Origin: an uncultured Pelagibacteraceae bacterium
Lineage (GTDB): Bacteria > Pseudomonadota > Alphaproteobacteria > Pelagibacterales > Pelagibacteraceae
Assembly: GCA_902598485.1 (NCBI GenBank)
Contig: CACKBU010000003.1
Location: forward strand, 43,204-107,203
Length of the DNA stretch: 64,000 bases
Direction: 5' to 3'
Of this stretch, positions 56,433 through 64,000 are shown one piece after another (the first letter of the stretch is position 1; every line of letters begins with the position of its first letter). The translations under genes and the position numbers were made by a program. The notes under the pieces were generated by a model. That model searched no databases, had not been told where the DNA came from, and saw only the letters and a list, made by a program, of their open reading frames with translations.

Positions 56433-56460
56433 ATATAGGGTTTAAATGTGAAACTACAAG
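56433..56460 (-). promoter_or_regulatory. Sigma-32 (RpoH) heat-shock promoter of dnaK
   Basis: On the minus strand CTTG (56460-56457), a 17-bp spacer and CCTATAT (56439-56433) match the alphaproteobacterial RpoH consensus CTTG-N17/18-CYTATNT exactly. The start would fall about 20 bp before the dnaK ATG at 56409, in the grpE-dnaK gap, allowing dnaK-dnaJ expression separate from grpE. Confidence 0.8.
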
Positions 56461-56472
56461 TTGATCTCATAA

Positions 56473-57126
56473 TTATTTATTTTCTGAATTTTCCTTATTT
56501 TCCTTAGTTTTTTCTTCTTTAATTGTAACTTTTTTTGACACTCCTACTAATGAGGGTCTAAGTAATCTGTCTTTTATAGTAAAGCCTTTTTGAATTTCCT
56601 GAATTATTGTTCCAGGTTCTTTCGTATCGTCCTCAATTTCCATCATTGCTTGATGAAAGTTTGGATCTAGTTTTTTGTTAAGGCTATCAATTGGTTTAAT
56701 GTTATTTTTTTCAAATATTGAGATTAAATCTTTTTTAATAATATCTAAATGCTCTAGCGTCTTTTTTAATGCTTCAGTTTCTTTTAATTTATCGTCGCTT
56801 TCAAGAACATGTTTGGATCGATCTAAGTTATCAATTAAATTTAATGCTTCTTTTGCAAAACTATAACCACCATATTCAAAAGCATCTTCTTTTTCTTTTT
56901 CAAATCTTCTTCTTTGATTTTCCATTTCAGCAAAAGTTCTTGCCATTTTATCTTCCAGTTCAGCAATTTTTTCTTCTGGAGTTAGTTCTTTAACTTCTTC
57001 TTTAGCTTCTGGATCTATTTCTTGTTTATTTTCTTCGGCTAAATTTTCTTCAGGTTTCTCATTTTCTTTTACACTACCTTCGTTTTGATCATCTGAAGTG
57101 TTATTTTGCATTTCTTCTTTTTCCAT
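56473..57126 (-). CDS. grpE: Nucleotide exchange factor GrpE
   Basis: Releases ADP from DnaK. The 217-residue protein has an acidic, disordered N-terminus (about 1-50, rich in E, N and K), a long coiled coil (EKIAELEDKMARTFAEMENQRRRFEKEK, about 52-79), and the C-terminal beta domain motif GTIIQEIQKGFTIKDRLLRPSLVGVSK (about 176-202). It precedes dnaK by 63 bp and is divergent from rdgB by 36 bp. Confidence 0.97.
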   Translation of the reverse strand: MEKEEMQNNTSDDQNEGSVKENEKPEENLAEENKQEIDPEAKEEVKELTPEEKIAELEDKMARTFAEMENQRRRFEKEKEDAFEYGGYSFAKEALNLIDNLDRSKHVLESDDKLKETEALKKTLEHLDIIKKDLISIFEKNNIKPIDSLNKKLDPNFHQAMMEIEDDTKEPGTIIQEIQKGFTIKDRLLRPSLVGVSKKVTIKEEKTKENKENSENK

Positions 57127-57162
57127 AGTCTCTTATATGGTAAGCATTTTCCTAATTTCTAG

Positions 57163-57765
57163 ATGTATAAACAAAAAATTAATAAATTATTAATAGGTAC
57201 TAATAACAAGGGTAAATTGCGTGAAATCAAGAGTTTATTGCCTAAAAAAATTAAAATTTATTCTACATCTACATTTAATCTTAAAAGCCCAGTTGAAAAT
57301 GGTAAGACTTTTAAAGAAAACTCACTGATCAAATCTAAATATTTTTCAAAAAAAACAGGATTGTTGTGTTTAGCTGACGACTCTGGTTTAGAAATAGATT
57401 TTTTAAATAAAAGTCCTGGAATTTATTCTGCAAGGTGGGGAGGAAAGTATGGGGACTTTAGTAAAGCTATAAAAAGAGTTTATAGAGAATTAAATAAAAA
57501 AGACAAAAATTGGAAAAACAAAAAAATAAAAGCAAGATTTATTTGTGCACTTTCTATTTCATACTTAAATAAAAAAATAGCTTGCGTCATAGGTAAAGTT
57601 GAAGGTCATATTTCACATGAAGCAAAAGGAAAAAATGGATTTGGTTATGATCCAATTTTTATTCCTTTAAGAAAAAGAAAAACTTTTGGAGAAATGAAGC
57701 CATCTCAAAAATATAAAATGGATCATAGATATCAAGCTTTTAAAAAAATTAAAAAATTTTTATAA
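57163..57765 (+). CDS. rdgB: dITP/XTP pyrophosphatase (RdgB/HAM1)
   Basis: Removes inosine and xanthosine triphosphates from the nucleotide pool. The 200-residue protein has LLIGTNNKGKLREIKSLLP (about 9-27), LCLADDSGLEID (about 68-79) with the catalytic Asp, PGIYSARWGGKYGD (about 85-98), and GFGYDPIFIPL plus MKPSQKYKMDHRYQAF near the end. It overlaps the convergent LpoA-like gene by 17 bp. Confidence 0.96.
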   Translation: MYKQKINKLLIGTNNKGKLREIKSLLPKKIKIYSTSTFNLKSPVENGKTFKENSLIKSKYFSKKTGLLCLADDSGLEIDFLNKSPGIYSARWGGKYGDFSKAIKRVYRELNKKDKNWKNKKIKARFICALSISYLNKKIACVIGKVEGHISHEAKGKNGFGYDPIFIPLRKRKTFGEMKPSQKYKMDHRYQAFKKIKKFL

Positions 57766-58903
57766 GTTTTTGATCTTCAATCTTATAAAAATTAAGTCTG
57801 TGATTAATTTTATTATTTTTAATATCAAAAATTCCTATTTTTCCTTTGAATGAATTTTTTTTCTTAAAAATTTTATTTAAGTTTTCTATTTTTGAATTCA
57901 TTGATAAATAATAAACTAAGCCAATAAGGTCATAACTTAATAAGGACAAATGAGTTGGATCTTCGTTAAATGCGTTATAGTACTTTATTTTGTAGCTATC
58001 AAAATTTTCTTTATTTATTGATGGATAATATAAAGGTTGGATATCAGTTTCATTTAACAAACTTTCATCAAACCATTGATTTAAAGTTATAAAATATTTA
58101 TTTTTTGGAAGTACGTCAGTATATAAAAGTGATGTAGATACACTTTTTAGACTTTCATCAAAATCTGCAATTACAACAGCGTCAAAATTTAAACCACCCA
58201 AAGAGTATCTTTTTTCAAGTCTTTTTATTTTTTTTTCTTTATTTGGATCATTTGAATTTTTTATCCTTTTTATTTCGTCCTCTAAATTTTGCTTTCTTAT
58301 TCTGTAGTTTGTAATTTCTTCTATTTGTTTTGTTAGTTTTGTAGGCTCTATATTATATTCGTAATCTTTATAAATTTTAATTTTTGAATTTTTCATTCCT
58401 CTTTTAACTTCAAATTCATAATCTTGAATTGGTGTTAAAAAAATAGTTCTTTGTATTTGATTAGTTTCTAAAAATTTCTTTATTGTATTAAATTGTGATG
58501 TAGAATTAATTCCAGCAGAGATTATATTTTTTGGGAGATCTAAAGTTTTATTTGTTAATGATAAAAAAGTTAAATCTTTCATTTCATCTAAATAAGTCAA
58601 ACTTTCATAGAACACAGGACCTATAACAATTTTTATCCCCATTTCACTTAATTCAAATGCTGATTTTAAAGTTTGGTTAGCTTTAGTTGCCGTATCTTTT
58701 GGATAGATTTCTATCAGATCATTATTAATATCTTTGACCGCTAATCCAACTGCTTTAATTATCGACTTTCCAATCTCCTTATTTTCTCCTGTCATAGGCA
58801 CCAATAGTCCTATTTTGATTTTTTCTTGAGCATTAACATTTGGAAAAAACAGAAAATAAAAACTAAAAATAATAAAATAAACAATTTTAATTAATTTGAT
58901 CAT
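57749..58903 (-). CDS. Penicillin-binding protein activator, LpoA-like (periplasmic binding fold)
   Basis: A 384-residue exported protein. The signal peptide is hydrophobic at 4-21 (LIKIVYFIIFSFYFLFFP) with cleavage after NVNA near 25; no lipobox Cys is visible. The mature part has a type-1 periplasmic-binding fold: KIGLLVPMTGENKEIGKSIIKAVGLAVKDIN and IKIVIGPVFYESLTYL. In Alphaproteobacteria such LpoA-like genes precede rsmI; the activator role is inferred from that and from fold only. An amino-acid-binding or other sensory role is possible. It is divergent from rsmI. Confidence 0.78.
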   Translation of the reverse strand: MIKLIKIVYFIIFSFYFLFFPNVNAQEKIKIGLLVPMTGENKEIGKSIIKAVGLAVKDINNDLIEIYPKDTATKANQTLKSAFELSEMGIKIVIGPVFYESLTYLDEMKDLTFLSLTNKTLDLPKNIISAGINSTSQFNTIKKFLETNQIQRTIFLTPIQDYEFEVKRGMKNSKIKIYKDYEYNIEPTKLTKQIEEITNYRIRKQNLEDEIKRIKNSNDPNKEKKIKRLEKRYSLGGLNFDAVVIADFDESLKSVSTSLLYTDVLPKNKYFITLNQWFDESLLNETDIQPLYYPSINKENFDSYKIKYYNAFNEDPTHLSLLSYDLIGLVYYLSMNSKIENLNKIFKKKNSFKGKIGIFDIKNNKINHRLNFYKIEDQKLIKIF

Positions 58904-58937
58904 TTTAATGCTAATATAATATTTTTTAAGCTAAATT

Positions 58938-59801
58938 ATGATCATAAAACCACAATTTAAATTAAAAGAATACGAAAATGGTCTTTATTTGGTATCAACT
59001 CCCTTAGGAAATCTAAAAGATATAACTTTAAGAGCAATTGAAGTTTTACAGCAATCTCATTATATTTTATGCGAAGATACTCGCGTTTCAAAAAATCTTT
59101 TAGATAAATATCAAATAAAATCAAAACTAATTTCAAATCATAAATTTAATGAGAAAAAAAATGTAATAAAAATTATTGAATATTTAAAATCAGGAAAAAT
59201 AATTTCCTTGATATCTGATGCTGGTACACCTGGTATTTCTGATCCCGGTTCAATTTTAGTTAATGAGTGCATTAAGAACCAGATAAGAATATATCCCATT
59301 CCTGGACCTTGCGCTGTTGCTACGGCTATTTCAATCAGTGGTTTTTCAGATAAATTTTTATTTTGTGGTTTTTTTTCAGACAAAAAAGAACAATTATCTA
59401 ATGAATTAAAAAAATTCTCAGAATTTGAAAATTCCTTGGTTTTTTTTATTTCTCCTAAAAAAATTAATAAAATCATACCTGAAATAAAAAAGAATTTTAC
59501 AGGCAGGAAGATAATTTTTTGTAGGGAAATTACAAAAATATATGAAGAATTTATAAGAAAAAATGTAGATGAATTAGAATTATTTGAAAAAGAGCCAAAA
59601 GGTGAGCTTACAGTTGTTATTTCTGAAAAAAAGATTAATAAAAATATATCTCAAAAATTAACTGAATCAGATATGAATATAATTAAAAAAATGATTCATA
59701 AACTACCTACTAAAGAAATTACTGATATTTTAAATAAAAGTACAAATGTATCTAAAAAAGAAATTTATAATTATTGTTTGAAATTAAAAAATGAAAAATA
59801 A
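58938..59801 (+). CDS. rsmI: 16S rRNA 2'-O-ribose C1402 methyltransferase RsmI
   Basis: Methylates the 2'-OH of C1402 in 16S rRNA with SAM. The 287-residue tetrapyrrole-methylase-fold protein has YLVSTPLGNLKDITLRAIEVL (about 17-37), CEDTRVSKNLLDKY (about 45-58), ISDAGTPGISDPG (about 93-105), PIPGPCAVATAISISGF (about 119-135) and FCREITKIYEEF. Its last 11 bp overlap the BON-lipoprotein start. Confidence 0.96.
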   Translation: MIIKPQFKLKEYENGLYLVSTPLGNLKDITLRAIEVLQQSHYILCEDTRVSKNLLDKYQIKSKLISNHKFNEKKNVIKIIEYLKSGKIISLISDAGTPGISDPGSILVNECIKNQIRIYPIPGPCAVATAISISGFSDKFLFCGFFSDKKEQLSNELKKFSEFENSLVFFISPKKINKIIPEIKKNFTGRKIIFCREITKIYEEFIRKNVDELELFEKEPKGELTVVISEKKINKNISQKLTESDMNIIKKMIHKLPTKEITDILNKSTNVSKKEIYNYCLKLKNEK

Positions 59802-60384
59802 ATTATTAATTTTTATCTTAATTAGTTTTATTCTAACCGGATGTGTTGGTGTTGGTTCCAAGGGTCTTTTTGGAACAGGTGTTTCGGTTGCTTTAGACCC
59901 CAGAACTGTTGGCACTCAAATAGACGACTCAATTATGGAAAAAAGCATAACTGCAAAAATTTTATCTAAAGACAAAAAATATCTTTTAACAGTTAAAACC
60001 AAAGTTATTGATGGGAGAATTTTTGTAACCGGAAAAGTAGATAGTCCAGAAGAGAAATTAATGATTACCAAGTTAGCATGGGAAACTAAGGGTGCAAGAT
60101 CAGTTAGAAATGATATTAAAATTAAAGAAGAGTTCAATTTTAAACAATCTGCAAAAGATTTACTTATTACATCACAATTAAGAACAGCATTAATTGTAAA
60201 TAAAAATATTAAGGCCACTAATTACCAAATAGATACTTACAAAAAGAAAATTTATGTTTATGGAATTGCTTTAACTTCTGAAGAAAAAGATTTGGTAATA
60301 AGCGAGGCTACAGAAATTCTTGATGTAGAAGATGTAATTGCTAGTATTATTCTTGTTGAAGATTTAAGGATTCAAAGAGAATAA
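59791..60384 (+). CDS. BON-domain lipoprotein (DolP/YraP-like)
   Basis: A 197-residue lipoprotein. Signal and lipobox: LLIFILISFILTGC with lipid Cys18, then GVGSKGLFGTGVSVA. Two BON domains follow (about 45-112 and 118-190): VKTKVIDGRIFVTGKVDSPEEKLMITKLAWETKGARSVRNDIKI, and YQIDTYKKKIYVYGIALTSEEKDLVISEA. BON domains bind phospholipid surfaces; E. coli DolP maintains the outer membrane. The rsmI-BON linkage is common in Proteobacteria. It starts within rsmI, so it is co-translated, and ends 3 bp from the convergent maeB stop. Confidence 0.92.
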   Translation: MKNKLLIFILISFILTGCVGVGSKGLFGTGVSVALDPRTVGTQIDDSIMEKSITAKILSKDKKYLLTVKTKVIDGRIFVTGKVDSPEEKLMITKLAWETKGARSVRNDIKIKEEFNFKQSAKDLLITSQLRTALIVNKNIKATNYQIDTYKKKIYVYGIALTSEEKDLVISEATEILDVEDVIASIILVEDLRIQRE

Positions 60385-60387
60385 TTA

Positions 60388-62673
60388 TTATTTTTTGTAA
60401 TCAATTACTTGGGAAGAATAAGCAGCAATTGATGCTAAGTTAAGTATTTCTGAAGTTGATGATCGTAGAGGAGCTATTTCAATAGGAAGTCCAAGTCCAA
60501 TTAACAATGGCCCAATTACTTTTGAATCTCCTATAGTTTTCATTAACTTATAAGAAATTGCTGCACTATGTTGTCCAGGCATAATTAAAATATTTGCTTT
60601 TCCAACAATTTTTGCAAAAGGATACAGCTCTTCGTACTCAGGATTTAGAGCAACATCAGGTTGCATATCTCCATCAAATTCAAAGTCTACTTTTTTTTCT
60701 TTTAATATCTCAACAGCGTTTCGAATATGTTTTGTTCTACTAGTAAGAGGTTGTCCAAATGTAGAGTGAGATACAAAAGCAACTTTAGGATCAAATCCAA
60801 AAAGTCTAACTACTCTAGCTGTAGATATAGCAATTTCAGCCATTTGTTCAGATGTTGGATATTCATGGACACTTGTATCACCAACAAAAATAGTTCTCCC
60901 TTTATGAACGATCATATTTAAACCAAACATAATTTCACCTTTTCTTACATCTACAACTTGCTTGATTTTTTCAAATGAAACACCAAATCGTCTTGTATTG
61001 CCTGTCACAGCACCATCAGCATCGCCACATGCAACCATACTAGTAGCCCAAACAACTCTATCATTTCTGATCATTCGGTCACAATCTCGTTCTAATAATC
61101 CTTGCTCTCTTTGTAATTTCTCAAATAAATGTTTAACGTATCTTTTTCTCTTTTCTTCATCTTTTGAATTAACAATTTCAATGTCAAAATTTTCACTATA
61201 GCCAATATTTTTAATTTGTTCTTTAATTTTACTTTCTTTACCAACCAGGATTGGAATACCTAATTTTGAATTTTTAAATGCTATAGCGGCTTTTAAAGTA
61301 TTTTCATCTTCACCATCTGCAAAAACAATTTTTTTCTGATTTTTCTTTATAAATGAATTTATACCTTGCATGATAGTTACTGTTGGGTCTAGTCTTTGCT
61401 TTAGTTGATCTTTATAAATATCAAAATCATCTATATTTTTTCTAGCTACTCCACTATCTATAGCTGCTTTTGCTACAGCCACTGGTATTACACTAATTAG
61501 TCTTGGATCAAATGTTGATGGAATAATATAATCTTTTCCATAATGAGGCCTTTCCCCACCCATAGCTGCAACCACTTCATCAGGAACGTCTTCTCTTGCA
61601 AGCTTAGCTATTGCATTAGCTGCAGCAACTTTCATTTTTTCATTTATAGTTTTGGATCTAACATCTAAAGCTCCTCGAAAAATGTAAGGAAATCCAATTA
61701 AATTATTTACTTGATTGGGATAATCTGATCTTCCTGTTGCAACAATTGCATCATTTCTTACTTCACTAATTTCTTCTGGAGTAATTTCTGGATCAGGATT
61801 AGCACAAGCAAATATAATTGGATTTTTTGCCATAGATTTAACCATCTCTTTTTTTAAAACACCTTTTGCAGATAATCCCAAAAAAACATCTGCACCTTTA
61901 ACGGCATCCTCTAAAGTTCTATGTTTAGTTTTAATTGCATATCTGGATTTCCATTGATCAATTCCCTCAGTTCTTCCCTCATAAATAACACCCTTTCTGT
62001 CTAGCATTATTATATTTTCAGATTTTACTCCTGAGTTTTTAAATAACTCAGTACAAGCTTGCGCTGAAGCTCCAGCACCATTAACTACAACTTTAATTTT
62101 TTTTATTGATTTACCTGAAATATCTAAGGCATTAATTAATGCTGCGGTTGTTATAATTGCTGTTCCATGTTGATCATCATGAAAAACTGGAATATCTAAA
62201 ATTTCTTTTAATTTCTGTTCTATTATAAAACAATCTGGTGCAGCTATGTCTTCTAAATTTATTCCTCCAAAGCTAGGTGCAAAATTTTTAATTGAATTTA
62301 TAATTTCGTCTGAATCTTTACAATCAATTTCTAAATCAATCGAATCGATATCTGCAAATCTTTTAAATAATACGGCCTTTCCTTCCATCACAGGCTTTGA
62401 TGCAAGAGCTCCTAAATTTCCCATCCCTAATATTGCAGAACCATTACTTATTACAGCAACAAGGTTTCCCTTACTTGTATAATCATAAGCTGCTTCTGGG
62501 TTTTCACTTATCTTTTTTACAGGAGCGGCAACTCCTGGGGAATATGCTAAAGCAAGATCACGCTTAGTTGTCATATTTTTTGAAGAAATAATCTCAATCT
62601 TGCCAGGTTTTTTGTGTTTATGAAAATCTAAAGCTTCTTTATCTGTGTAATGATCGATTTTTGTTTTTTTCAT
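60388..62673 (-). CDS. maeB: NADP-dependent malic enzyme with phosphotransacetylase-like domain (MaeB)
   Basis: Decarboxylates malate to pyruvate with NADP. The ATG at 62673 gives 761 residues; an open GTG 26 codons upstream would run into the murJ start and is rejected. The malic-enzyme half has KRDLALAYSPGVAAP (about 37-51), VISNGSAILGMGNLGALASKPVMEGKA, IEDIAAPDCFIIE-like ED and DDQHGTAII, VVNGAGASAQACTEL. The second half (about 430-761) is PTA-like: KIVFADGEDENTLKAA, GVSFEKIKQVVDV, MIVHKGRTIFVGDTSVHEYPT, ADILIMPG-like NILIMPGQHSAAISYK. That half is regulatory (acetyl-CoA sensing) in known MaeB. It is divergent from murJ by 52 bp. Confidence 0.97.
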   Translation of the reverse strand: MKKTKIDHYTDKEALDFHKHKKPGKIEIISSKNMTTKRDLALAYSPGVAAPVKKISENPEAAYDYTSKGNLVAVISNGSAILGMGNLGALASKPVMEGKAVLFKRFADIDSIDLEIDCKDSDEIINSIKNFAPSFGGINLEDIAAPDCFIIEQKLKEILDIPVFHDDQHGTAIITTAALINALDISGKSIKKIKVVVNGAGASAQACTELFKNSGVKSENIIMLDRKGVIYEGRTEGIDQWKSRYAIKTKHRTLEDAVKGADVFLGLSAKGVLKKEMVKSMAKNPIIFACANPDPEITPEEISEVRNDAIVATGRSDYPNQVNNLIGFPYIFRGALDVRSKTINEKMKVAAANAIAKLAREDVPDEVVAAMGGERPHYGKDYIIPSTFDPRLISVIPVAVAKAAIDSGVARKNIDDFDIYKDQLKQRLDPTVTIMQGINSFIKKNQKKIVFADGEDENTLKAAIAFKNSKLGIPILVGKESKIKEQIKNIGYSENFDIEIVNSKDEEKRKRYVKHLFEKLQREQGLLERDCDRMIRNDRVVWATSMVACGDADGAVTGNTRRFGVSFEKIKQVVDVRKGEIMFGLNMIVHKGRTIFVGDTSVHEYPTSEQMAEIAISTARVVRLFGFDPKVAFVSHSTFGQPLTSRTKHIRNAVEILKEKKVDFEFDGDMQPDVALNPEYEELYPFAKIVGKANILIMPGQHSAAISYKLMKTIGDSKVIGPLLIGLGLPIEIAPLRSSTSEILNLASIAAYSSQVIDYKK

Positions 62674-62725
62674 TTCTGATAACAATAAGTGTACAATTGG
62701 GGTAAAATTAAGACTAATATGATTT

Positions 62726-64000
62726 ATGAACTTACTTAAGTCAACAGGCACATTTGGTTTTTATACTATCATTAGTAGATTACTGGGTTATTTAAGAGAT
62801 ATTTTAATAGCGATTTTTCTAGGAACAGGGATGTTGGCTGATGCTTTTTTTGTAGCATTTAGAATTCCAAATACTTTTAGAAGATTGTTCGCTGAAGGCA
62901 CCTTTAATGCAGCATTCGTTCCAAGTTATTCATCTGAAATTACTAAGGGAAAAAAACAATCAAACAATTTTGCAAACGATATTTTTAATCTCCTTTTTTT
63001 AGGGTTGTTATTTTTAACAATAATAATTGAAATTTTCATGCCTGCATTTGTTTCAATCATTGCTCCAGGATTTGTGAGTGATTTAGAAAAAATGGAGGTA
63101 GCTATTAATTTAACAAGAATTACTTTCCCTTTTTTATTTTTTATTTGTTTAGCCTCATTTTTTTCTGCAATCCTAAATTCACACAATAAATTTGCAGCTG
63201 CTGCTGCAGCACCAATAATATTGAATATTGTTTTAATTTTAGTATTAATTTTTTCAAAATACCTAGGTGATCAGCTAGTATATTATTTATCTTATGGAGT
63301 TTCTTTAGCTGGTTTTTTACAATTAATATTTCTATATAAATATGTATCAAAATATTACTCACTTAAATTTAGTTTTAAATTAAAAGTAAGTAACAAAGTT
63401 AAATTTTTTTTTAAAAAACTTTTACCAAGTATTTTTTCTTCCGGAGTTACTCAAATTAATATTTTAATTGGAACAATCATTGCTTCATTTCAAGCAAGCG
63501 CAGTTTCTTATTTATATTATGCAGATCGAATTTATCAAATTAACCTTGCTATAGCCGGTATTGCAATTGGTGTTGTAATACTTCCACAGCTTTCAAAACA
63601 CATTCAATCTAGGAAAAAAAATAAGATTTTGCTTATACAAAATAAAGCTCTTGAATTAAGTTTATTTTTAAGTCTTCCAGCAACTATTGCTTTAATAATT
63701 GGGTCGGAACAAATTATTTCAGCCTTATTTGGTTACGGATCTTTCAATGAAAATTCAGTCAACAACTCAAGCTTAGCTTTATATTATTTTGCATTAGGGC
63801 TTCCTGCTTTTGCATTGATAAAAGTATTTTCAAGTTTTTTCTTTGCAAACAATGATACCAAAACTCCATTTTATATTTCTTTAATATCAGTATTACTAAA
63901 TATTTTTATTAGTGTTTATTATTTTAGCGAAGTTGGTTTTATAATTATTCCAATAGCCACATCTATTTCATCTTGGTTTAATTCAATATTGTTATTTATC
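62726..64000 (+). CDS. murJ: Lipid II flippase MurJ (C-terminus cut by window edge)
   Basis: Flips lipid II across the inner membrane for peptidoglycan synthesis. 425 codons are visible, with no stop before the window end. The N-terminus MNLLKSTGTFGFYTIISRLL then GYLRDILIAIFLG, and the following ADAFFVAFRIPNTFRRLFAEGTFNAAFVPSY, are the MurJ/MviN signature (RDxxxA, AFxxAFRIPNxFRRLFAEG). About ten hydrophobic helices follow. The start is the ATG at 62726; a nearby ATG at 62719 is out of frame. Confidence 0.95.
   Translation, partial: MNLLKSTGTFGFYTIISRLLGYLRDILIAIFLGTGMLADAFFVAFRIPNTFRRLFAEGTFNAAFVPSYSSEITKGKKQSNNFANDIFNLLFLGLLFLTIIIEIFMPAFVSIIAPGFVSDLEKMEVAINLTRITFPFLFFICLASFFSAILNSHNKFAAAAAAPIILNIVLILVLIFSKYLGDQLVYYLSYGVSLAGFLQLIFLYKYVSKYYSLKFSFKLKVSNKVKFFFKKLLPSIFSSGVTQINILIGTIIASFQASAVSYLYYADRIYQINLAIAGIAIGVVILPQLSKHIQSRKKNKILLIQNKALELSLFLSLPATIALIIGSEQIISALFGYGSFNENSVNNSSLALYYFALGLPAFALIKVFSSFFFANNDTKTPFYISLISVLLNIFISVYYFSEVGFIIIPIATSISSWFNSILLFI

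Noticed and set aside
62674..62751. GTG-initiated 26-codon extension of MaeB
   Set aside because: It would overlap the murJ start on the other strand and has no family similarity; ATG 62673 begins a normal MaeB.
1..64000. CRISPR array, insertion sequence or prophage
   Set aside because: No regularly spaced repeats, transposase, integrase or phage structural genes were found on either strand.

Overview
The window looks like a piece of a SAR11 (Pelagibacterales, Alphaproteobacteria) chromosome. This is inferred from the very AT-rich DNA, A/T-ending codons, lysine- and isoleucine-rich proteins, genes that overlap or are a few bases apart, almost no non-coding DNA, and alphaproteobacterial gene orders (ppsR-maf-aroE-coaE-dnaQ next to hemE; rho-mnmE-mnmG-rsmG-parA-parB; grpE-dnaK-dnaJ-dapB; rpe-heparinase-purH; ftsK-lolA). 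About 72 protein genes, one tRNA-Gly, one probable replication origin and one perfect parS site were found. No insertion sequence, prophage, CRISPR array or rRNA was seen. The longest gene-free stretch is the 267-bp probable origin.

Layout. 1-6965: truncated MscS channel, hemD-hemC, divergent tsaD-EVE protein, acetyl-CoA synthetase with an unusual lysine-rich N-terminal tail, and a conserved unknown. 7101-9212: two-subunit sodium/acetate-type symporter closed by a hairpin terminator. 9241-13453: small membrane protein, rpe, heparinase-like gene, purH. 13443-16537: pterin dehydratase, tRNA-Gly, sulfotransferase, Lon-N-domain protein, ubiquinone hydroxylase-like flavoprotein. 16600-23753: ftsK-lolA, then a leftward histidine operon (hisB-hisH-membrane protein-hisA-hisF-hisE-HIT-GNAT). 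23843-28760: hslVU, then a leftward sulfotransferase-TPR-2OG oxygenase cassette with Smr and Tim44 genes upstream. 28819-33067: fxsA-secB and the leftward dnaQ-coaE-aroE-maf-ppsR set. 33068-33334: probable oriC. 33335-42790: rightward hemE-hemH-hemJ, rho, mnmE, mnmG, rsmG (containing parS), parA, parB. 42774-47363: leftward DUF3576 lipoprotein-leuS-lptE-holA. 47559-48579: porin with its own strong ribosome-binding site and terminator. 48578-54454: ThiE-like, PLP-binding protein, L,D-transpeptidase-like, winged-helix regulator, a 29-codon ArfA-like gene, PfkB kinase, nth, dapB, dnaJ. 54484-64000: dnaK, grpE, rdgB, LpoA-like, rsmI, BON lipoprotein, maeB, and murJ cut by the right edge.

How the parts fit. 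The origin, DnaA-box-like sequences, parS and parAB form the replication/segregation centre, and genes on both sides point away from the origin. Heme enzymes occur in two groups (hemCD, hemEHJ). Acs, the symporter and MaeB point to acetate/C4 carbon handling. The protein-quality genes (hslVU, grpE/dnaK/dnaJ) carry sigma-32-like promoters.

Most of the window is ordinary core genome. The items most worth a second look are the 29-codon ArfA-like rescue factor, the lysine-rich tail on Acs, the TPR/sulfotransferase/2OG-oxygenase cassette, parS embedded in the rsmG coding sequence, the hairpin in front of rho, and the tail-to-tail gene overlaps that often share a single TTAA as both stop codons. 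All functional calls come from reading motifs and gene order by eye; no database search was run.
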